NCBI GenBank assembly: GCA_964617665.1
Contig: CAZUAH010000157.1
Coordinates: forward strand, 1 to 26,468
Direction: 5' to 3'
DNA length: 26,468 bases
DNA from: JADHUC01 sp964617665
GTDB lineage: Bacteria; Planctomycetota; Planctomycetia; Pirellulales; Pirellulaceae
Shown: one piece after another, positions 22,075 through 26,468 of the stretch
Layout: each line of letters starts with the position of its first letter
Numbering within the stretch: the first letter of the stretch is position 1
Position numbers and translations under genes: made by a program
The notes under the pieces: model-generated
Databases searched by the model: none
Seen by the model: the letters and a program-made list of their open reading frames with translations, nothing else
Told to the model about the DNA's origin: nothing

Positions 22075-23751
22075 ATGCCACGCTCTATCGTACCAGTAAC
22101 GGCATCCGCATGTGTCTTGGCACTGTCGCTATGTTTCGGTTGTTCCGACTCCACAACAGAGCCAGCGGCCGGCGTGCCGGAGGCTGAGTCCAAGCCGGCA
22201 GAGAAGCCGACCCCGCAGGACGCTTCGTCTCAATTGCCTGAGCCGGAACAGGAAGCAACTTCCGCACAACCACGAAGTCCGATGGAGAACCTCATCAATG
22301 ATCCTTCGCTCGAAGGCGCCATGCTGGGCGAGCGGTTCCCGCCAGGATGGGGAACGTTCAACGCAAAGCCGAAGGGCACTTATCGCTTCGAGGTTGTCGA
22401 AGGCGGCCGTACAGGAACAAAGGGCTGTTTGATCGAAGGCGATGGTGAGCGTATCACGATGCCGGCCAATCGAGTCTCAATCGACCCAAGCAAACGTTAT
22501 GCCGCTCGAGGCTGGGTCAAGCTCGAAGGAAACGGCTCATCCGCTCAAGTTCGTATTCTCTATTTCGGTGCATCCCGAAGGTACATCGGCGAAAACCGCC
22601 TCGGTCACGTCACACCACACGATGAGTGGCAACTTGTCACAGTTACCGACCGCATCGAGGATTATCCCAACGCGCAATTCCTCGCTCTGGCCATGGCAGT
22701 CAGGGGCAAAGGCAAAGCCCTGTTCGATGATCTGGAGTTGCTGGCATTCAATACTGATGACTTGCCGAGCAACTTTGAAACTGAGTACGGTCGCACCGTG
22801 CCGCGAGAATCGCGAATACTCGACCGCTGGCTGGGCCAGTGGGAATCGACGAGGTCGCACAAACCGACCGATGCGTCTGCTGAGGCCGAGGAAACGATCG
22901 GCATCAGCAACGTAGCCAAGATCATGGATGACCATATTCTGCGATCGCATTGGACCAGCGAGGACGGTGACGAGGAGGTACTTTCATTGCTTGTCTATGA
23001 CGAAGACTCTGCGGCGTATCGTTTGTGGACTTTTGGTTCCAGTGGTTCAGCCTTGGAATTCGCCGGGCAATGGGATGACGCGACGAGCACAGTGACACTC
23101 CAACTCGTGCCGCCCACTTCCGGCGTTACAGGCACGAGCACAACGCGGTTTGTCGATGCCGATACCATCGAGACCCGATTGGCGGTGAAGAACAAGCAAG
23201 GCGTCGTCACGCGCGACATACGGGAGACACTCACCCGCACGAGCGAAAAGGCTGCTGAGGATGTCCCGCCTTGGACGGGTACCTCGGCCTTATCGCCTGA
23301 ACTGAGACCCTTGCAACGATTCATCGGTTCTTGGGACGGGCAATTCGTAGTGAACTTTGCCAAGTGGACATCCGAGAAGACGACAACGCCCCTCACCGAC
23401 AAGGTCGAGTGGATCCTCGGTGGTCGCATGATCAGGCACCGATTCGTCCTGTCGCCTCCCGTTGACATGCAGGGTCTGGCTTTCGTGGCCTACAACGCAG
23501 AAGACAATGTGTATCGCAGATGGGATTTTGACTCAGGCGGTGGATTCCCACGAGGCGAGAACGGCCAGACTCTGGGAACGTGGGACAAAGCAACCCAGAC
23601 CTTCACATGGAAATACAGCGCGCCCAACGGCGAGACTTCGACAGCTACCGACCGGTTCATCGACAACGACACGCTCGATTGGGCGCAGGTTTCCAAGGAT
23701 AGCACTGGCAAGGTCCTTTCGGACATGGAGTCGAAGACGAAGCGGAAGTAG
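22075..23751 (+). CDS. Lipoprotein with CBM-like domain and two DUF1579-like domains
   Basis: ATG 22075 has AAGGAG nine bases upstream (22060-22065) and gives 558 residues; a TTG at 22054 is rejected. The signal peptide ends in LSLCFGC, a lipobox-like site, followed by a Pro/Glu-rich linker. Residues about 70-225 resemble a CBM4/9-type jelly roll (NLINDPSLEG, GERFPPGWG, VSIDPSKRYAARGWVKL, DEWQLVTVTDRI, ALFDDLELLAF). Two DUF1579-like (lipocalin-type) domains follow at about 246-392 (LDRWLGQWESTRS, RFVDADTIETRL) and about 408-555 (LQRFIGSWDGQFV, WILGGRMIRHRF, YRRWDFDSGGGF, RFIDNDTLDW). It is probably anchored at the cell surface with a ligand-binding role. The next gene encodes one more copy of the same domain. 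Confidence 0.82.
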   Translation: MPRSIVPVTASACVLALSLCFGCSDSTTEPAAGVPEAESKPAEKPTPQDASSQLPEPEQEATSAQPRSPMENLINDPSLEGAMLGERFPPGWGTFNAKPKGTYRFEVVEGGRTGTKGCLIEGDGERITMPANRVSIDPSKRYAARGWVKLEGNGSSAQVRILYFGASRRYIGENRLGHVTPHDEWQLVTVTDRIEDYPNAQFLALAMAVRGKGKALFDDLELLAFNTDDLPSNFETEYGRTVPRESRILDRWLGQWESTRSHKPTDASAEAEETIGISNVAKIMDDHILRSHWTSEDGDEEVLSLLVYDEDSAAYRLWTFGSSGSALEFAGQWDDATSTVTLQLVPPTSGVTGTSTTRFVDADTIETRLAVKNKQGVVTRDIRETLTRTSEKAAEDVPPWTGTSALSPELRPLQRFIGSWDGQFVVNFAKWTSEKTTTPLTDKVEWILGGRMIRHRFVLSPPVDMQGLAFVAYNAEDNVYRRWDFDSGGGFPRGENGQTLGTWDKATQTFTWKYSAPNGETSTATDRFIDNDTLDWAQVSKDSTGKVLSDMESKTKRK

Positions 23752-23864
23752 CGTTGCTTTCGCAATTGAGGAAAACAGACCAACCTTTCTACGATGGAGG
23801 CGGCTGGCCAAATTGCGTTATGGCAGGTTTCCGAAGTCAAATCACAGTTCTGGAGGAAAGAAGA

Positions 23865-24407
23865 ATGAGAAGTCTAGTCAAAGCTACGATCGTCGTCGCC
23901 GCAGTGGGCGTGATTCTGTTCTTGGGGATGCCTGGTGCGGCACAGGAGGTGACGACAACTCAGCAATCGCCCGAGTCGAAGGTGCTCGACCGCGAACTGG
24001 GGAATTGGCTCCACACATATACGCATCTCAAAACCGAATGGACACCGAACCAAACGCAAGGCACCCTCACCGGTTCATGCACACGGATTCTCGGTGGCCG
24101 TTTCGTTCAAGGAAAGCTTAAGGCGCCGGACGGCCAGACCTTTCTCCAATTGGACACATACGACGAGCAACGAAAGTGTTACCGTCGCTGGCTCTTTCAG
24201 TCGGACGGGCAGACCTCCGAGCATATCGGCAAATGGAACGCGGATGCGAAGACCATGACCTGGACTCACTCCGTGGGCGACGATCTTACATGCACGCAAG
24301 TTGATCGCTATGTGGACGCCGATACCCTCGAGTTTAACGTAGTGATCAAGGACCCGGATGGTAAGGTTTACTATCACATGAAAGGAAAAAGTGTGCGGCC
24401 TGAATAG
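23865..24407 (+). CDS. Secreted single-domain DUF1579-like protein
   Basis: ATG 23865 has GGAGG nine bases upstream (23852-23856) and gives 180 residues; an earlier in-frame start at 23754 would put 37 residues before a perfect signal peptide. The signal peptide is VKATIVVAAVGVILFLGM, with cleavage near GAAQ. The mature part is one copy of the domain found twice in the preceding lipoprotein: LDRELGNWLHTYTHL, ILGGRFVQGKL, CYRRWLFQSDGQTSEHIG, WNADAKTMTWTHSVGDD and RYVDADTLEFNVVIKDPDGK. It is likely exported and ligand-binding. Paralogy with its neighbour suggests local duplication. Confidence 0.82.
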   Translation: MRSLVKATIVVAAVGVILFLGMPGAAQEVTTTQQSPESKVLDRELGNWLHTYTHLKTEWTPNQTQGTLTGSCTRILGGRFVQGKLKAPDGQTFLQLDTYDEQRKCYRRWLFQSDGQTSEHIGKWNADAKTMTWTHSVGDDLTCTQVDRYVDADTLEFNVVIKDPDGKVYYHMKGKSVRPE

Positions 24408-24437
24408 TCGCCAATGAACCAAGTTGAGAGGTTGGTG

Positions 24438-24776
24438 ATGAACGAGAGAAAGACGTTGTCGGCAGTTCTTTTGGCGCTGCTATGCGTACCGGTGTCCGCT
24501 GTGGGGATCGTTCTGGGATTCATGGTCGGTTGCGTGATAGCCATGGTACTTCAAGGCATCTTCGCGCCTGGTGAGGCGTACGATTACTACTCGGTTGGAA
24601 CGCCGGTTGGCAACGTCGCGATCCTCTGTCCGGTGGCGATTGGAGCAGCGGCGCCGTGGATCGCATTGGCCTTGTATGTACGGCGCAACTCAAGGAAAGG
24701 ACGGCGGCCTGAAAATGGGGCAGGTTCTGAGCAAGATCAGGGCGCCCAGAATAAGCCGTCTCAAACCAATGCGTGA
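24438..24776 (+). CDS. Small two-helix membrane protein
   Basis: ATG 24438 has GAGAGG six bases upstream (24426-24431); an ATG at 24414 in the same frame would add eight residues. The 112-residue product has two long hydrophobic segments: LSAVLLALLCVPVSAVGIVL continuing through a Gly-rich stretch to about residue 42, and VAILCPVAIGAAAPWIALAL near 60-80. The loop between them is short and acidic (APGEAYDYYSVGTP), and the tail is hydrophilic with RRNSRKGRRP and Gln/Asn. The positive-inside rule places the C-terminus in the cytosol. I recognise no family. It starts 30 bases after the preceding gene and is probably co-transcribed with it. Confidence 0.65.
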   Translation: MNERKTLSAVLLALLCVPVSAVGIVLGFMVGCVIAMVLQGIFAPGEAYDYYSVGTPVGNVAILCPVAIGAAAPWIALALYVRRNSRKGRRPENGAGSEQDQGAQNKPSQTNA

Positions 24777-24787
24777 AAGGTATCGAA

Positions 24788-24895
24788 ATGTCCAAACCCG
24801 AAGAGCACATCAGTTATTGGAAAATGTGGCGGCAAGGCTGGGTGATCGTGTGGAGTGGATGTATTGTCTTCCTGTTTCCACTCATACTTCCATAA
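24788..24895 (+). CDS. 35-residue membrane micro-protein, or 5' part of a broken gene
   Basis: ATG 24788 with GAAAGG upstream opens a 35-codon frame: SKPEEHISYWKMWRQGW followed by VIVWSGCIVFLFPLILP, one membrane helix. It ends in TAA (24893-24895). The next small frame (24899) lies in the same reading frame after a single CTG codon. It could be a true micro-protein or the N-terminal piece of a roughly 100-residue two-helix protein interrupted by one nonsense codon. It begins 11 bases after the previous stop codon. Confidence 0.45.
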   Translation: MSKPEEHISYWKMWRQGWVIVWSGCIVFLFPLILP

Positions 24896-24898
24896 CTG

Positions 24899-25090
24899 AT
24901 GTCAGTTAGAGAAAGGGGTGCGTATCCCATCTGGATGGAAGCATTTCTAGACTTGGCAGTCCTTGTCTATGTCCTCTTTGGAGCACCAGTTCTTGTGTGG
25001 ATGTTGCACCGGGGGAGGCTGAGGAAGAGTGCAGCATACCGAGACGCGTTGGTGCCGGAATCTTGGTACCCCCACTCGGACGATGAGTAA
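24899..25090 (+). CDS. 63-residue single-helix membrane protein, possible 3' part of a broken gene
   Basis: The product begins MSVRERGAYPIWMEA, followed by one membrane helix (FLDLAVLVYVLFGAPVLVWM) and a basic then acidic tail (HRGRLRK ... WYPHSDDE). The ATG is four bases after the TAA of the 35-codon frame, in the same frame. A GAAAGG within the coding sequence cannot serve it, and no ribosome-binding site is visible before this ATG, so independent expression would need translational coupling. No family is recognised. Confidence 0.5.
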   Translation: MSVRERGAYPIWMEAFLDLAVLVYVLFGAPVLVWMLHRGRLRKSAAYRDALVPESWYPHSDDE

Positions 25091-25201
25091 TGTTCGTAGC
25101 TAGTCGCCGTCAGTCGAGAAGAAGCCCGGATACAACTGAAAGACCGAGACGGCAATGTCGTGTTCTCAGCGCTCAACTCGACACATTGAAAGGAGCTTGT
25201 C

Positions 25202-26401
25202 ATGCAAGTGCAGTGTGTGTGGATAACTGTGGCAGGTCTGGTCTTGGTGGTTGTGACGCTCGGCTGTGGATCCGAGTCGGAGCCCAGGGGCGCGGGGGCG
25301 AAGGCCAAGACGGACGGGCCGGCGCCCGTCGCGGGGGAGACATCCATCGCCATCCCCGACGCACCGGTATCAGGTACGTTGTTTGGGAAGGAATTCCATC
25401 CAGACCAGTTCGAGTTGACATGGAGGGGCGGGCTTACGCTGCAACAAGGCGAGGGCGTTTTCCCCGATGCAAAGGTCACTCTGCATTTGTTCCAGGACAA
25501 GGGAAAGTCGTATGCCGACACGGCGTGGGATGTCTCTTCGTCCGATACCGGATTCGGCAGAAAGCCACACGTCCGTGTCAGTGTCAAGGAAGACGGAGCC
25601 AACTTCCCGACTAGCGAGACGTACATGGACAAGTATACGTTGCGGTTGAGCTTCAGTGAGATGGAGAACGGTCTACTGGCCGGACGCGTCTATCTGGAAC
25701 TTCCCGACGATTCTCGAAGCGTTTTGTCCGGGACTTTCGTCGTCGAGCGGCCGGTCGATCCCTCAGCGCCGCTGACGGACAAGGACAAGCCGTTCGTGAC
25801 TGGCAAGATCAACTTCCGGATCGTCAGCAAGGGCATGCTTGGCACCGGCTACTGTGGAATCACCTCGGCTGGAGAGCCCCAATGGAACGGGGCGGGGTTC
25901 GGAATCGAACCGGATTACGATGGGGGGTCCACCTGGTGCGATTATTTCAAACCCCGAATTACGCGGCTGGAGATCATCGAGAAGCAGGTTGCACGTCACC
26001 GTCACGTCCGGCTGGAGCCCGGAACGTACCTGTTTTACGCCAAATGGGAAGACACCTACCTTTCTTCGCGTTGGCTAACGATCGAGCCCGGTAGCGAGAC
26101 GACTTTGGACCTGACGGTGAATCCACAGGAGTCAGGGGCGCTGGAGGTCAATGTGGGTTCTGACGTTGAAGACAAATGGCTGCGTTTGCTTCCGCTGGAC
26201 GAACAAGCCGGCCTGCCTCCAGGCATTGACGACGACCAAGCGGGGAGGGTGGGGGTTTCCTTGCGTGTTACGACTGACATCGTCCAAGGAAAGGCAAGCT
26301 TCGAGTCCTTGTGCCCCGGAGCCTATCGAGTTTTCTACGGAAATGAAAACCAAGACATCGTCATCAAACAAGGCGAAACGGCCACGGTCAAGTTTCCCTG
26401 A
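25202..26401 (+). CDS. Lipoprotein with beta-sandwich (prealbumin-like) repeats
   Basis: ATG 25202 has AAAGGAG upstream at ideal spacing. The 399-residue product begins with a lipoprotein signal peptide (TVAGLVLVVVTLGC, lipobox LGC) and a Gly/Ala/Lys linker. The mature part is rich in beta strands. Residues about 55-185 read like an uncharacterised beta-domain (VSGTLFGKEFHPDQFEL, KYTLRLSF, GRVYLELPDDSRSVLSGTF). About 190-300 and 305-399 end in patterns such as RLEPGTYLFYAKW, WLTIEPGSETTLDL, LCPGAYRVFYGN and IKQGETATVKF, typical of carboxypeptidase-regulatory or transthyretin-like domains. It is probably a surface protein of unknown role. A hairpin follows at 26410-26430. Confidence 0.8.
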   Translation: MQVQCVWITVAGLVLVVVTLGCGSESEPRGAGAKAKTDGPAPVAGETSIAIPDAPVSGTLFGKEFHPDQFELTWRGGLTLQQGEGVFPDAKVTLHLFQDKGKSYADTAWDVSSSDTGFGRKPHVRVSVKEDGANFPTSETYMDKYTLRLSFSEMENGLLAGRVYLELPDDSRSVLSGTFVVERPVDPSAPLTDKDKPFVTGKINFRIVSKGMLGTGYCGITSAGEPQWNGAGFGIEPDYDGGSTWCDYFKPRITRLEIIEKQVARHRHVRLEPGTYLFYAKWEDTYLSSRWLTIEPGSETTLDLTVNPQESGALEVNVGSDVEDKWLRLLPLDEQAGLPPGIDDDQAGRVGVSLRVTTDIVQGKASFESLCPGAYRVFYGNENQDIVIKQGETATVKFP

Positions 26402-26409
26402 TTCGCCAT

Positions 26410-26430
26410 CGACAGGCTGACGCTCTGTCG
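26410..26430 (+). terminator. Short hairpin after the last lipoprotein gene
   Basis: CGACAG (26410-26415) and CTGTCG (26425-26430) pair perfectly around a nine-base loop, nine bases after the TGA. No T-run follows, so the terminator call is tentative. It sits directly before the fifth conserved leader element. Confidence 0.4.
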
Positions 26431-26440
26431 AGATTTCTGG

Positions 26441-26468
26441 GGACCTGTGAATTTTGCGCGCCTATCTT
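26441..26468 (+). promoter_or_regulatory. Conserved leader element, copy E (truncated by window edge)
   Basis: GTGAATTTTGC followed by GCGCCTATCT matches copies A to D, and A exactly through the CTATCT variant. The window ends before the GCGTTTCACGC part. The expected gene downstream, outside the window, would be another member of the same regulon. Confidence 0.6.

Noticed and set aside
1136..24895. Stop-codon reassignment suggested by two in-frame interruptions (TAG at 1136, TAA at 24893)
   Set aside because: Well-supported genes in the window end with all three stop codons (for example TAG at 3937, TAA at 21973, TGA at 9122), so the standard bacterial code applies.
24571..24909. 112-codon + strand frame overlapping the small membrane-protein genes
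   Set aside because: Arg-rich and without hydrophobic pattern, whereas the competing frames have ribosome-binding sites and membrane helices.

Overview
The window looks like an accessory or signalling region of a planctomycete chromosome (order not resolved; Pirellulales-like by gene style). The basis is recognition of family hallmarks: two Ser/Thr kinases fused through a membrane helix to WD40 propellers, a small ECF sigma factor beside them, a protein with two DUF1559-type domains, many short lipoproteins, and dispersed intergenic palindromes. Every convincing gene is on the + strand; long minus-strand frames are shadows of GC-rich coding sequence. No tRNA, rRNA, CRISPR array, transposase or phage gene was seen. 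|| Layout. 1-1.9 kb: small accessory genes (TfoX-like protein with a lysine-rich tail, a VOC/glyoxalase gene broken by one in-frame TAG, a GNAT acetyltransferase). 1.9-9.1 kb: envelope or exported proteins (a lipoprotein ending in a GspG-like pseudopilin domain, a membrane-anchored metallo-beta-lactamase-fold hydrolase, a secreted propeller-like protein, and a 1191-residue protein with two DUF1559-like domains plus a TolB/WD40-like propeller). 9.4-10.4 kb: a Cys/His finger protein with two membrane helices and a duplicated domain. 10.5-22 kb: the signalling core, made of an FHA-domain kinase homologue lacking catalytic residues, an ECF sigma factor, a kinase-TM-WD40-LRR protein, and a paralogous kinase-TM-WD40-TPR-like protein ending in an NPCBM/galactose-binding-like domain. 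22-26.4 kb: lipoproteins and small membrane proteins, two of which share a DUF1579-like domain. || The most interesting observation is a conserved element of about 60 bp (core GCGCCYATCTCG, then a GCGTTTCACGCTTGTTA-like block). It lies upstream of the FHA pseudokinase, the sigma factor and both kinases, and a fifth copy runs off the right edge of the window. Nothing else in the window carries it. I infer a shared promoter or operator, making these genes one ECF/kinase regulon, possibly autoregulated by the sigma factor encoded inside it. The two kinases are near-identical over their first ~240 residues but have different outer domains, and both carry heptamer-built low-complexity inserts at the same point of the catalytic domain.
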